Assembly: GCA_018287875.1 (NCBI GenBank)
Contig: JAGVVL010000017.1
Coordinates: 3,348,001-3,412,000 of the forward strand
Length of the DNA: 64,000 nucleotides
Source of the DNA: Nigrospora sphaerica
Lineage: Eukaryota; Ascomycota; Sordariomycetes; Amphisphaeriales; Apiosporaceae
Direction of reading: 5' to 3'
This document shows positions 1 to 11,776 of the stretch, one piece after another. A model generated the notes under the pieces. It worked only from the letters and a program-made list of their open reading frames with translations, made no database searches and was not told where the DNA came from. A program made the position numbers and the translations under genes. Numbering within the stretch: the stretch's first letter is position 1; every line of letters begins with the position of its first letter.

Positions 1-2
1 GG

Positions 3-413
3 CCGGCCGGCAACAACAAGAAGCAGCCGCCGGCGCCGGCGCCGGGCGCCCTGCACTCGTGCATGCGGTCCGACGTCAAGCTCGATGTGGTCAACCCGGC
101 CGACGTCGGGCGCGTGGCGGCGGCGGTCCTAGCCCGGCCGGACGAGCTCGCGGGCCGCACCATCGATGTCGCCGGCGACTCGCTCACCATGACAGAGCTC
201 GCGGCTGCTATGGAGCGCGGCACCGGCCGCCGCGTCAACGCCGTCCACGAGACCCCCGAGGCCCTCCAGGCCCGCCTCGGCATGTTCGGCCCCTTCCTCG
301 CCGAGATGTTCCTCAACTTCAGCGCCATGGGCCCCACCGTTGACGTCGAGGCCGCGCGCCGCGAGTTCGGCACCGTGACGGCCGAGGAGTTCTTCCGGCA
401 GGCCCATCTGTAA
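3..413 (+). CDS. NmrA-like NAD(P)-binding protein, C-terminal part
   Basis: This is the 3' end of a gene that enters from the left edge: the frame is open from base 3 to the TAA at 411-413, giving about 136 residues. The C-terminal pattern fits the NmrA/HSCARG branch of atypical short-chain dehydrogenases. It has a 'NPADVGRVAAAVL' helix, then 'GRTIDVAGDSLTMTELAAAM', then an amphipathic tail. In this family that segment follows the Rossmann fold and forms the small substrate-side lobe. Family members bind NAD(P) and act as redox sensors or as reductases. The N-terminal glycine-rich nucleotide-binding motif lies outside the window, so catalytic competence cannot be judged. The internal ATG at 63 is in frame but is unlikely to be the true start, because the frame continues upstream with coding-like residues. 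Confidence 0.7.
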   Translation, partial: PAGNNKKQPPAPAPGALHSCMRSDVKLDVVNPADVGRVAAAVLARPDELAGRTIDVAGDSLTMTELAAAMERGTGRRVNAVHETPEALQARLGMFGPFLAEMFLNFSAMGPTVDVEAARREFGTVTAEEFFRQAHL

Positions 414-1109
414 TTTTCAGGGCCTGCGACGAAGAGAAGGTTCGAAATTGGTGTATGCACTTGCTCAGGTACCTCCCTAGCTTGCCTTCTATCGGGAGTA
501 GCTGCAAGTCAGTAGATTTCGATCAAGAGGATATCGGCGCATTAGGGAACTAGCCCGTAGAGCTAAGGTACTGCTACTCAGACCAATTGTCAGCTCCAGC
601 TCAAAAACTCAATCCTGTACGGGTCAGAACGTTGCGGCTCCACCACTGGCTTCCATGTCCTCTAACGTTCAAAACGCCAGGATCCGTCCCTGTACCCGTA
701 CCTAAGTGCTCGTACGACTTGAGCCTCAAGTACCGGTTGATCCGCTTGGAAGGGTGGACTGGATGTCAAGTGCTATGGGAGGCTTCTCACACGTACATAA
801 GTATTGAGCTAGATCACCTAGGAGGTAACAAGGTACCCCAGACCGCGCTAATAATCACCGGCTTCCAGCGGTGGCGGCAGTGGCAGTCGACCTGGGGGTG
901 CGGGAAGTTACAGCTTGAGCTCCGGCCCCATGGAAGAAAGGTGGGAGGTTCGTTCCCCACTAAAATGGAAAGCGGCCGATCCTGGGTGAAGCTCCCACCT
1001 CGTCAGTCAGCATTCACTGATTGAGCCACGACCTTCTCTTCCTCCCACCGACCGACAACCTCGACATACGCACTCCAGGCGATTCAATCTAGGCGACGGT
1101 ACCCTCACC
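414..1109. other. Intergenic: 3' flank of NmrA-like gene and stomatin promoter
   Basis: About 700 bp between two co-oriented genes. An open frame over 587-1024 has no ATG start and no recognisable family, so I do not call it a gene. The last 80 bases before 1110 are C-rich, as is common for fungal leaders, and end in a good start context (CACC before the ATG). Confidence 0.5.
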
Positions 1110-2372
1110 ATGTCGCTCACTCGCCAGGCCGCCGCCGGCGCCGTCCGTGCTTCAATGCCCTCCGCCATACGGCGTGGCCCCGTCACCGGTGTGTCCCCGC
1201 TCGCCCGTCTCGCCGCCGCCTCAAGTGCCGTTCGCCTCTTTCAGACCTCGCCCAAGTCCCTCTTACCGCCCGGCGGTTCGTCGTTCAGCGGTGGCCCTCT
1301 CTCGGCCTTTGGTGGCGCCCCGCCCGCCTACTTCCAGCGGCCTTCGCTGCCTGCCAATACCATCATCCGCTTCGTGCCCCAGCAGACAGCCTGGATCGTC
1401 GAGCGTATGGGCCGCTTCAACCGCATCCTCGAGCCCGGCCTGGCCATCCTCGTGCCCTTCATCGACCGCATTGCCTACGTCAAGTCGCTCAAGGAGGTGG
1501 CCATAGAGATCCCGAGCCAGAGCGCCATCACGGCCGACAACGTGACCCTCGAGCTGGACGGTGTGCTGTACACGCGCGTCTTTGACGCCTACAAGGCTTC
1601 CTACGGCGTCGAGGATGCCGAGTACGCCATCAGCCAGCTGGCTCAGACGACGATGCGTTCCGAGATCGGCCAGCTCACCCTCGACCACGTACTGAAGGAG
1701 CGCGCTGCCCTGAACACCAACATCACGGCCGCCATTAACGAGGCCGCCCAGGCCTGGGGTGTCACCTGTCTGCGTTACGAGATCCGCGATATCCACGCAC
1801 CGGGCCCCGTGGTCGACGCCATGCACCGTCAGGTCACGGCCGAGCGCTCTAAACGCGCCGAGATTCTCGAGTCCGAGGGTCAGCGCCAGAGCGCCATCAA
1901 CATTGCCGAAGGAAAGAAGCAGAGTGTCATTTTGGCCTCGGAGGCCATGCGTGCTGAAAAGATCAACCGCGCCTCTGGTGACGCCGAGGCTATCCTCCTC
2001 AAAGCCCAGGCCTCGGCACGTGGCATTGATGCCGTCGCGCGCGCCATTGCCGAGGGCCGTGGCGCTGCCCAGAATGCTGTCAGCCTGAGCATTGCCGAGA
2101 AGTACGTGGATGCCTTTGGCAAGCTGGCGCGTGAGAGCACGGCTGTCGTGGTGCCCGGCAACGTCGGCGATATCGGAGGCATGATTGCCACGGGCATGAG
2201 CGTTTTCGGCAAGGTGAACTCGGCCCAGAGCCAAGCCATCGCCGAGAAGATTGTCAAGGACCAGCAGTCGGACGAGCAGTCGCAGCGGCACCAAGATACC
2301 GATGGCTCCAAGAAGGACAGCGTGATCGACTCCATGGTCAACGAATTCGACAACACGACCAGCAAGCAATAA
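1110..2372 (+). CDS. Mitochondrial stomatin-like protein (SLP2 type, SPFH/band 7)
   Basis: A single-exon 420-residue protein. The first ~50 residues are rich in Arg/Ala/Ser with no acidic residues (RQAAAGAVRASMPSAIRR), which is a mitochondrial presequence. The SPFH/band 7 domain begins near residue 83 (NTIIRFVPQQTAWIVERMGR) and runs to about residue 250, including 'LDGVLYTRVFDAYKASYGVED' and 'MHRQVTAERSKRAEILESEG'. The SLP2-type C-terminal region follows (SIAEKYVDAFGKLARESTAVV). SLP2 proteins scaffold cardiolipin-rich regions of the inner membrane and assemble with proteases and prohibitins. The tail (about 370-420) is a Gln/Asp/Lys-rich low-complexity extension. The ATG at 1110 is in a CACC context and gives the complete targeting sequence. 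Length is slightly above the usual 340-400 residues because of the tail. Confidence 0.93.
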   Translation: MSLTRQAAAGAVRASMPSAIRRGPVTGVSPLARLAAASSAVRLFQTSPKSLLPPGGSSFSGGPLSAFGGAPPAYFQRPSLPANTIIRFVPQQTAWIVERMGRFNRILEPGLAILVPFIDRIAYVKSLKEVAIEIPSQSAITADNVTLELDGVLYTRVFDAYKASYGVEDAEYAISQLAQTTMRSEIGQLTLDHVLKERAALNTNITAAINEAAQAWGVTCLRYEIRDIHAPGPVVDAMHRQVTAERSKRAEILESEGQRQSAINIAEGKKQSVILASEAMRAEKINRASGDAEAILLKAQASARGIDAVARAIAEGRGAAQNAVSLSIAEKYVDAFGKLARESTAVVVPGNVGDIGGMIATGMSVFGKVNSAQSQAIAEKIVKDQQSDEQSQRHQDTDGSKKDSVIDSMVNEFDNTTSKQ

Positions 2373-3682
2373 GTTGACGACCCGCACCATGCCATGGGGA
2401 ACGCCACTGCCGCCGACCGACTGCGGCGAATCCGTTAGGACGCGCCACACGCGTCTCATTCCGCCTATGGCCCAAAACATGTACGATTATGAAGCACGAG
2501 GAGCAAGCGAGATACGGTCGGACGAGCCGGCGGCGAACGAAGCGCAGCTGTTAACGACGTGAAGTGCCGATGCCTTTAGAGCTTGCATGCATAGCAATGG
2601 TTTTGTTTCTGCGGGTCCCGGCTCTCATTTCCAGGTAGCAAAAAAGAGCCATGGCACGCGTAGCATGAGCAGGCGCCTGAGTGTAATTTTGTGTAATACC
2701 CCGCGTGTTCTAACGTGAGGGGAGGAAAAGGCAAAGGGTGGGAAGGGGACGATTGTCCGGGGGACAGAACCGACGATACGCAACAGACCCAACTCCGTCC
2801 ATAGCATCGAAGCAGATATCCAACGCACAACCCAACCCAGCCATATCCCCGCCGTCGTATCCTCTTGATACGTAAACCACGGGCAACTGTTACCGATGCG
2901 ACAACAGTATACCACGAAATCTACCAGGCCCGGCAATACCAGCACCGATAGCCCGCGAATCACGGCCAGACGGACCCTCACTGTCTTGATAAGCTTCTCC
3001 CCCGGAACCCCAAACACACCACCTATCCTCAGATCCTTCCCGACTCCAACCAGCCGCCGTCACGAAAAGAGCAACTACTGACTCCCCCGTCCAACCCTAA
3101 CCCTTCGCGGCGACAACACCAAACGAAAAGCTCGGGAATGTTTCCTCCGTCAACCGGGGAGAGACGGAGGAGGAACCGTTCTCTCCCTTTTGGCCCTACG
3201 TACGCACCCCCGAGGCACATAGGCACGCGTGAACGGTGGGAGAGGGCTTCCGCTGGACCGGCCAGGCGACCGACACGGCACGAGCGTTTAGTATCGGGCT
3301 ATGATACGCTTCAAGTCCCTGGCGTGACCCTCTTGTACTGCAGAAGTGCCTTTGTGCGGGTTGCGGCAGCTTCGGCGAACACCAGAGACCCGAGGGCATC
3401 GCTGGCACAAGGTTTGCCTCTCCTTGATGGAAGTCATGGCAAAGCAGCCAAAGCGATGGCATGTCGGCAGGGACGTAGGTCTTTTCACTACCATTCTAAA
3501 CAGGGAAGCAAGTAAATAAGCAGCGCCGGCCCTACCGATCAAGAAAAAGGAAACGCTATATAATATCCTATAATACGCACTCGTGCCCACCCAGGCATTC
3601 TCAACCGGCACAAATGACCCTCACCGCCCTCTTCTTTCTATTCTCAAAAGCTCCATCCGTTCTCTGACCCCTCCTAAGATCT
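2373..3682. other. Convergent intergenic region
   Basis: About 1.3 kb between the ends of the stomatin-like gene (+) and MON2 (-). It should hold both 3' UTRs. Open frames here are short, lack conserved motifs and lie in mixed-composition DNA. I see no gene. Confidence 0.5.
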
Positions 3683-6600
3683 TCACAGCCCCAGCTCGCC
3701 CCCAACGATGTTCAGCGCCTCCTCAATCATGCCGCCGACCTCGGCATCACCGCCGCGGCCGGCGACTCCGGCAGCCTGTACAAGCAGGGGGTAGAGGCGC
3801 AGCAGGTGCTTGCGGGCATCGCTGTCGACGTTGCGGCAGGGGGGCAAGGCGTCGGCTTCGCTGCGGAGCTCAGCAAGGCGGGCAAGGACGTGGCGCAGTT
3901 CGGCTCGCTGCGAGTGCGGCTGCGGCATGCGCCCACGCAGCGGTTGGTCCGCCACGTAGGCCCGCAGTGCCAGCGCGCTCCGGAGAATCAGGTACGGCGC
4001 CGCCGTGCGCGCCAGCCGCACGTGCAGCGCATGCGGTGTCTCCGACGATGACGATGACAACGCCGCGCCCCCGGGGTTGGTCGACGATGGCTGGTCCGCC
4101 GGCGGCGCAAATGCCGGCGTCGGCGGTTGCACTGAGATGGACGGCGTCCTCTCGGCATCGTGGCTGGCCACCAGCGCGAACAGCTCGTCCAGGCACACGT
4201 ACGCCATCCGCTGCCGCAGCGCCGGCGACGGGTCGACCGTCCGCCCGGCGCGCGGCTGGTACACAAGCGAGGCCAGTCCGTCCGCCGGAGACAACGAGCT
4301 GCCGCCCTGCTCGCCGCCGTAGATTAAGACCGACTCGGCGGGTGCCGGCGCGTGCAGAATCGACATGCGGAACAACGACTCGGCGAACAGCTGGCGCGTC
4401 GAATCGGGAATCGCTTCGGCGCCCAGAGAAGGGATGATGAGCTCTCGAAGCTTACCGAATGAGACAACATCAAAGTCCTGGTCACCCTCAAGGTTGACGC
4501 GCTCGGATGGCACGTTACAATCGGCCTCGGTGATGCCGTTGGCGATGGTCACAATGACGTGCCAGATATCCTGCAGCATGGGCCTCGGAATGTCGAGAAT
4601 ACGTAGCTGCAGCAGCGTCGCCTCGAGAACGGCAAGAGCCGACGTGGTGGCCATCTTCCACGGCTGTGTTGACTTGGTAAGGATAGGAAATTGGTACTTC
4701 AGTTCGATTGGTTTCGCCAACGCCTTGAGCGCCGCGAGGAATGCCCCTTTGCAGTAAATGTCCTTGTCCGACGCATGGGACACGATAAGAGACTCTAGTA
4801 TCAGCATGCCGGCCTTGGACATAGCCACATATGTCCGCTTCTGTGGCGAGCGCTGGCTTTCGACGTTCTCGTCAGTAAATGCGAGGGACACGAACTCGGC
4901 GGCCTGGCTGATGAGGGCCGATGGAACACCCGGGAGGTCCGTTCGGATCATCTTCAGCACGTCGAGAATCTGGCCCTGCAGAGGGGTCATGTGGTCGATG
5001 TCGGCGACATAGGCGCCCGGTGAGGCTTGTTGCATGGCGTCTCGGAGAAGCGTGAGCATCCGACGAACGCGGTCAACATCCAGGTCGGTTTGGATTAGCC
5101 GGTAGACGTCCCGGAGCGCCGCCACGTACGCCAACAGACAGTTTTGGTTGTCAATGGGCTTGGCGCCTTCGACCTCCTTGGCCACCGGGATACCCCGAGC
5201 CCACAGATCCCACGCCAGGTCGATGGTGGTCTTGTTGAAATTCTGTTTGGCCCCGTTCTGGCTCTGTGAAAGGATCTGCGTCAGGGCCTTGAAGGTGGCC
5301 GTGTTGATTTCCAACACCTGAAAGTCCAGAAGTGTGGCGAAGTGGCCCAGCAGCTGCTGCCAGTATGAGTTAAAGGTGGGATGGACCGTCAAGACATCCA
5401 GGTAGTTGGCAAGAAGACCCGAGATGCCATTGAGAACGACGACCGCCGTGTCGTGCCACTCGGTCCGCTCCTTCTCATCCACACCGGGGCCGCTGACGGA
5501 ACGAAGCTCCTCTGCGACCGACGTCATAAGTTTAAAGATAACCGACTTGATGCAAATGGACCAGGCCTCGGGGCTCAGTCGGTCCCCGTACGCGTCAAAA
5601 ATGCGCAGAAGAGTATGTGTTGCGCCTACAATCGTTAGCCCGTCAGTACGATAGTGGAGGGAGGGCGACACGCACTGTTCCGGAGCTCGAGGCGGTCATC
5701 CGCCGTCACGTTTGTAAGTCGGAGCAGAAGCAGCATCCACAAGGCCGCGTCTGACGACTCGTCCTCCGGATTGGCAGCTTTCTCTACCAGGGCGCAGTCA
5801 TCAGCATCCCCAATCAGGCTTTCCGTGATGGGCAAAGACTTGTTCTTGCCCGACAAGAAGTCGGAAAGAACCCAGAAGAACGTCACAGTCTGTATCGCGG
5901 TGTTAGATGCGTGCGGTGGTGCCGGGGGCGCAGACTTACCGTCAGGGCAATGTTAAGGTCATCGTGTTGAGAACAGAACTTGTACAGGGTATCAACGAGA
6001 ATAAGAAAGCAGGAGTTGGGAAGTGAAGAGAGGAAGTCGGAGCTAATCAACTGCAGCGAGCTGAAAGACGACCGAATTAGTTTGGGCGACCGCGTCAGCT
6101 GCACTGTAGATTGCGCCTCGGGCCCTCTGGTATCCTCGGCAAATCTTTTGTTCATGAAGATGCTACCGATGATCTCGAACGTAACGTCCCAGCCGCTGAT
6201 TAGTGTATCGCCGCCATCATCGAGAAGACTTTTGAGACCCTCCAGTACGGCCTTGTGGATGTCTACGTCGGTCGCGTAGGTTGCGATAGATGACGCCCGT
6301 GCCTCCATCCGCAGGGGCACGAGGGAATCGCGAAGGGCTTCCAGCAGGCGCATCTGGACTTTGCCACGGTTTTCATCACCAAGATTGGCGGCCGCCTTGG
6401 CAGCATCCAGCACCAGCGCCACCAGGATGTCCACCGCTCGGGTCCGGACCTGGGCGGTAAGCGAAGCCGAGCTCAAGGTACGGATGAGTTCCGCAGTAAG
6501 ACGAGCCCACCCCGACACATCCGGGGCGAATGTTAGGAGCCGATCGATGTTGATGGTGGCAATATCGCCTAGCTTCATTAAAGCAAACTGATCCTCCTGA

Positions 6601-9351
6601 CTGGACCCCGTGCCGACCTGCGTCGTGATACCAAGCATGCGCTTGTGCTGGCTACTGGGAGGCCGCAGGCTTGTCGGTGACATTGCCTGTGAGGATGGCG
6701 AATCGGGTCGGCTGTCTGACTGGGATTGGTCCTCGGTAGGGCTTTCGAGCAAATCGCACACGGCCTCCACAATCTCCACGAAGGCCTCATTGGGGAAGTC
6801 GACAGTACTCTCGAAAAGCCTGACGCCTGCCGTCTGGACGGCCTTGACCTCGCTGTTGAAGTTCGCTAGGAGAGAAGCAGCTTCGCTCTCGGCCTTTGGG
6901 TCGGCGCCCTTTGTGACTATCGGTGTTTTGCCAGCAACGCTGCCCGTGGAGAAGAGGACAAGGTCGGCTTGTTGCATTGTCTCGAGTATGATTCGCCATG
7001 ACGTGTTGAGAGTAGGGCCGAGGGCAATGCCCAAGTTGAGGAGAGCCCGAAGACACAGTAGGTTTCGCGTATTCAGCGTCTGCGTCGCAGCGCTGGCGTC
7101 GACCGATGCCTGTCTTTGACGTTCTCCGGCAGCACCGACGGGGGTGACGAGAGTCTCGACGCTCAAAAGACCCCGGGCGTTACCTAATATACTGTTCGGC
7201 GCTTCAAGCGCAGGCGTAGAGACTGTGGGCTTGGACGATCCAGCATTCAAGCAGGCCGTGAAAACGTTGGGTGGTACCGCGGCCTTACCGAGGGTCGTAA
7301 GGAAGGCGTCCCGTGGCGTTGTGAGCTGTAGCAACCCAGCTACATGGGCAAACTTCTGGAACGCTCTCACTAACCCGTGGTAGTACTCGGAATCCAGCGC
7401 GGCGTAGAGGAAGGTGGAACAGGTAGCCAGGATGGCGGGCCAGCATTCATCGACGATTTGGGCGCAAATCTTCACATCCTGGTGCAGTGGGTGGTCCTTA
7501 AGGGCCAGCGGGTTGACAGGCACCGGGTTTCTTTTGAAGGACCCCGTTCGGTCCAGTGTGCTCGACGAGGGCGATCTTTCGAGGTTCGGTCTCATTGACA
7601 TAGGGCCATCCTCCGACATGATGGCAGGCGAGCCGCGACCGGATTCGGCCTGTTTTGTGCCGCGCCTGCGGGAACCCCTGTCGCCGGGGACGGTCAGTGG
7701 CAGGATAAACTTGGCCAGCCCTTCGGATAAGGACGTAATGCAGGACAGAGTCAATGCATAGACGTATGATTCGGGGATCGGGGGCGACTCGGTCTTGTCC
7801 AGTTGATCAATGCAAGGCACACGCATGGTGCTGAATTGAGAGCTGATGCCAGTGCTATGGCCGTCGCTGACAGAGCCACTGATGATGCCGGCAACGCCAC
7901 TGGCCTCCAGCATAGCCTGGTCGTTGGATCCGCCCATGTTCGCGTAGGGGTTCGCTACGGGAATGGTGGACTGGTGGCCGAGGCCGATGACGCTCGGTTT
8001 TTCGGTGCTCAATCGAACAAAAGTGGCCGTTAGGGTTTTCAGAATGTCCTTCTCTTCTTTGTCGGCATCGTAGAGCATGTATATCCTTCGCATCAGGCCG
8101 GGCTCAGCGAATATGCCTCGAAAGACCTCCATGCACAGAGCTCTCCTCCACACGGCAGTGTCCTGATCCAGCAGCTGCGTCATGATTTCTAGGGCCTCGC
8201 CACCCTCGCTGTGGAGGATGTTGAGATGCCGCCTGAGAAGGGTGTACAGAATGCGTACGAGTCTCACAGAAGTGGCAAAGTTAACCTTGCTGGAAAGGGC
8301 GCTGATGAGAAAGGGCATGACCCTCGTGCGCAAGACGTGCGCCTGCTCGGGGTGGGTGGAGAAGATGGCGGCGTGGTTGGTCAGTACGGACTCTATCAGC
8401 TCCAGGCCAAAGGTCTGGGGCAGGCCCGTGAAGCGTAGGTACTCGGGTCGCTGGTTCTCCGTCAGGAGACAAATGTCGTTGAAGACACGGTAGGCGTCCA
8501 TGGCGGCGGCGGGCAGCGAGACGCTGCCATCGTGGGTCGGCGCCTCTCCCACGTATTCTGCATTGGACGATGAACGGTCCTCGGTCACGACCTTATCAAA
8601 GACGGACACGACCAGCTGCTGCAAGGTGGCGGCCGAGGTGTTATTGACGATGCCGTTCTTGCTGCTCTGCAGGATGAAGCAGATGTTCAGGGCCGTGACC
8701 AGCAGGTCGCCGCGAATGTCAATCGCATAGTTCTGCAGCAGAGTCGGCAGGGCCTGGAGAATCTTGAGCTGGACGTCGAGACCGGCTGACGTGGCCTCTC
8801 TCAGAGCCTCGAGCACAGGGTTGAGCTTGGTCCGAGGCAGGGCACTGCTCATAATCAGCCTCAAGAGGCAGACAATGGCAATACCGGTGAATTTGGCATT
8901 TTTAGAGCCGCAGGCGATGATGAAGGGGTTGACGAAGTTGACCCTCTGGGCTAGTTCTACGCGAAGAGGTCAGAAGCCAGAGGGTAGCTCGGCTGAGGGG
9001 GGGGTTCATACCGGCAGCAACATGAGATTCGGAGGAGGCGCGGATGCTCTTCAGCTCCTCCAGCGACTTTTCGGCGGCCTAGACATGCAGGTCGGTTGGT
9101 ACGGGTTTGCGTCACGTTGCGAGGTCTCTCCTTCATCCGTCCGACCGCCCGCCTTTCTGCCCATCGGGTCGCTCGTCCACCCAGGGGTTTTGCAATCACA
9201 GCCCTCAGCGCTTGGGGGATGGGCAACCAGGCGGGTGGGTCATGGCCAGGGACAGGAGGATAAGCAACCTTACCTGGCGCAGGTCATTGTGCTTCCGTTT
9301 GCTCTCCTGAATGAGGTTGGTGAGCTCGGAAGCCAGGAGCTGAGTGGTCAT
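3683..9351 (-). CDS. mon2: MON2-like endosome/Golgi trafficking protein (Sec7/BIG-related)
   Basis: Five exons, read on the minus strand: 9351-9274, 9078-9012, 8950-5940, 5889-5676, 5625-3683. All junctions are GT-AG, the phases agree, and the product is 1770 residues, close to the 1600-1720 usual for MON2. The start (MTTQLLASELTNLIQESKRK) and the next two exons give the DCB domain, including 'AAEKSLEELKSI' and 'FVNPFIIACGSKNAKFTGI'. The HUS-like region follows in exon 3. 'TVTFFWVLSDF' and 'RNSATHTLLRIFDAYGDRLS' across the 3' junctions are typical of the MON2 C-terminal repeats. MON2 resembles large Arf-GEFs but lacks the Sec7 catalytic domain; it is a peripheral membrane scaffold in Golgi-endosome-vacuole traffic, working with Dop1 and the flippase Neo1. 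A Ser/Pro-rich disordered insert sits mid-protein. The first intron is 195 bp; the last two are only 50 bp. Confidence 0.9.
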
Positions 9352-10299
9352 TTTGAGGTGGTGTGTATTGCCGACTCCATCGAAGGGCTCCGGAGCGGAG
9401 GGTGGGAGTGGGAATGCAGGGTGGGCGGCACGCGCAGGCTTGCTCGTTCTGTCGGATGCGTCTGCTGCTATCGCTTGTACGGAGAGCTTGTTGCCAGATT
9501 CGTCGGCTTGGTTGGTAGTCGCGGCGATGACTAAGCCGTTTCAGGGACCAGCTTCAGGCTCTCTCTACGCAGTACTTAAAGTACTACCTAGTGGCAGGTG
9601 GCAGGGCATACAGGGAAGGCGATGGGAGGGCCTGTTTGACCGCCTGCCACTTCCCATAGACGCCCGACCCGGCGGGGAAGGAAGCATGGGAAGTGAGACA
9701 AGCAGCTACAGTGGAGTCATGGAAGCCTAAAAAGATATACATACTGAGAGGGATTGTTTGATGGTGACGATGGTGGCGATGGTTCATCCAGCTCTTGCAC
9801 CCCACGGATCCCTCATGATATACCCATGTCTATCACTCGTGATAAAATAAAATAGACAAGTTCCAGCCGGAGGGACGAGTTGCCCGTGAAGTAGCTTTTG
9901 AACCTCCTTATCGCGTGCCTTGAACCAGGTAGCTGAATGTGCCGAGGGGTGCCGATTGCCCCACGGGAGTACGTATATGGACGATGGGATGGGCATCCAC
10001 GCCTTCTAGCCTTGGCTATCACTGCCCCTCCTTGCGCCTTGCGACGGCGCCGGTTCTAGCGTAGACCCAGCACGTCAAACTCCCTCTCACCTTCAATCAC
10101 CGCCAGCACCCCTCCACACCCATACTTGCCCAAGCTCTCAATACTTCTCCAAGGCATCGCTTCTCTCCCTGACTGGGCTCGTCTGAGAGATCCATTCGCC
10201 CGAGATCTGCCCCATCGTCTTTGGCATCCATTTCCTCCTCACATCGTCGCATTTCAACACAATCCCACTCCGTTGGATCTTCCTTGCGCAACCGCCAAC
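9352..10299. promoter_or_regulatory. Divergent promoter region, MON2 / MMS2
   Basis: About 950 bp between divergent start codons. It must contain both promoters. The MMS2 side (10050-10299) is strongly pyrimidine-rich, as in many fungal leaders. No specific operator or TATA box is convincing. Confidence 0.45.
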
Positions 10300-10882
10300 A
10301 TGGGTGCCAAAGTCCCCAGAAACTTCCGCCTCTTGGAGGAGCTCGAGAAGGGCGAGAAGGGCCTCGGAACCGGTACGTCCAGCGGTTGCCCTGTCCCCTC
10401 CCATCGCTTCATGCCCGGCCACGACGCGCCTGCTAACCCTGTTGCGCAGAGGCTTGCAGTTTCGGTCTGGCCGACTCGTCTGACATTATGATGTCGGACT
10501 GGAACGGTACCATTCTGGGGCCTCCTCACGTAAGTACAAACACCGAGCTGGGCCTCCGTGATCTGCTCCCACCAGTGCCGACCTTCGCCCTGACGCCGCG
10601 CAGAGCGCATACGAGAACCGCATCTACTCGCTCGCGATGCACTGTGGGCCCGAGTACCCCGACAAGCCCCCCACCATCCGGTTCGTGCACGAGATCAACC
10701 TTCCCTGTGTCGACAAGAATACGGGGGAGGTCATGCCCGACAAGCTGCCGTGTCTGACCAACTGGAAACGCGAGAGCACTATGGAGACGGTCCTCATAGA
10801 GCTGAGGCGCTTCATGGCGAGCGCGCAGTGCAAGAAGCTGCCCCAACCTAAGGAGAACTCCATGTTCCCAGGCCAGCAGTAG
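10300..10882 (+). CDS. mms2: Ubiquitin-conjugating enzyme variant MMS2 (UEV)
   Basis: Three exons (10300-10372, 10450-10529, 10604-10882) join in frame to 143 residues, the normal UEV length. The order of signature segments is exact for the family: '[18 protein letters not shown]', then '[13 protein letters not shown]', then '[20 protein letters not shown]', then '[14 protein letters not shown]', then '[16 protein letters not shown]'. The E2 catalytic cysteine and HPN motif are absent, as expected of a variant that pairs with Ubc13 to build K63-linked ubiquitin chains. In yeast and metazoans the pair acts on PCNA in error-free post-replication repair. The start ATG at 10300 is followed by MGAKVPRNF, matching homologues. 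The introns are 77 and 74 bp. Confidence 0.95.
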
Positions 10883-11776
10883 GATGCTGGTATTTCGGAA
10901 GGTAGCAGGCTCACTGATGCCGTCGTCGATAAAGGTCAGGAAGGATCAAGGCAATGCCCGGGGCGAAGCTGAGGCCCCGGCTCCAGCCAGGGACAAACCC
11001 CAGGCTCCATTCGAGACCCCTCAAGGACGTCAAGTCAGGTGTATCGGTCAGTCAATGTTCAAGTGGATACAGAAGCATAGTCGGGCCCTGGGGGGCGTCA
11101 AGGCGCAAGGACGCCCCCCGGACATCAAGTTGCTGGGTATAACACATGGAACCCAGCTTACGCGGAACTGAACCGTGGCCGAGTCAAGAGTCAGATCATT
11201 TCCTCAATCAGGCAGTGGCTCTCATGGCAACCTATACCGAACCCAAGGCTGCGATGTGGCTGAACGAGGCAATGTCAACCTGAGCATGCGGCCGTTCGAT
11301 TCTCCCAATATTTCAATGCTACATACACCCAATACAGGTACCTATTCATAGCGATATATTGGATTGCCGGTCGGCTCTTGCACAGTACACCATTGATTTA
11401 GGTTACAAGTTGAGTACTGGTCACTGGCTCTGTAACTACTGGCTTGGTCTGCTTCGGAAGTGTGCATCTGCATAAGACATCGTGGGTGCCCGGCTGACGA
11501 CATTACAAGCAGCACGTGATCGTGATTGGCCGGAGCGGCGGAAAGGTTCCGCTCTTTTTTCGTGCATCTCGTTTCCTCTGTCTGCAGCTGGTCGATGGTG
11601 AAATAGTTTGGCAACCGAATTTCTCTTCTGCAGCGACAAGGCCCTGTACCAGTGCGGGCTCCTCCCCAATGCCGGTCAAATGGACTTCAAGTAGGCAACT
11701 TATTCCAGCGCGGAATTCACGGCACCGGACAGCATGTTGGTCTCTCCTCTCCTTGTTCTCCTGTCGTCATCTCGGC
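10883..11776. other. Intergenic, MMS2 to LYR gene
   Basis: About 900 bp with no supported gene. The frame that later encodes the LYR protein is open from 11516, but the 87 residues before the chosen start are unlike the family and are probably 5' UTR. Confidence 0.45.

Noticed and set aside
587..1024. 145-codon frame before the stomatin-like gene
   Set aside because: No ATG start, no motif, and it ends just before the next gene's leader.
1263..2480. 405-codon minus-strand open frame opposite the stomatin-like gene
   Set aside because: Antisense shadow caused by strong codon bias; no motifs, while the plus strand carries a complete SPFH protein.
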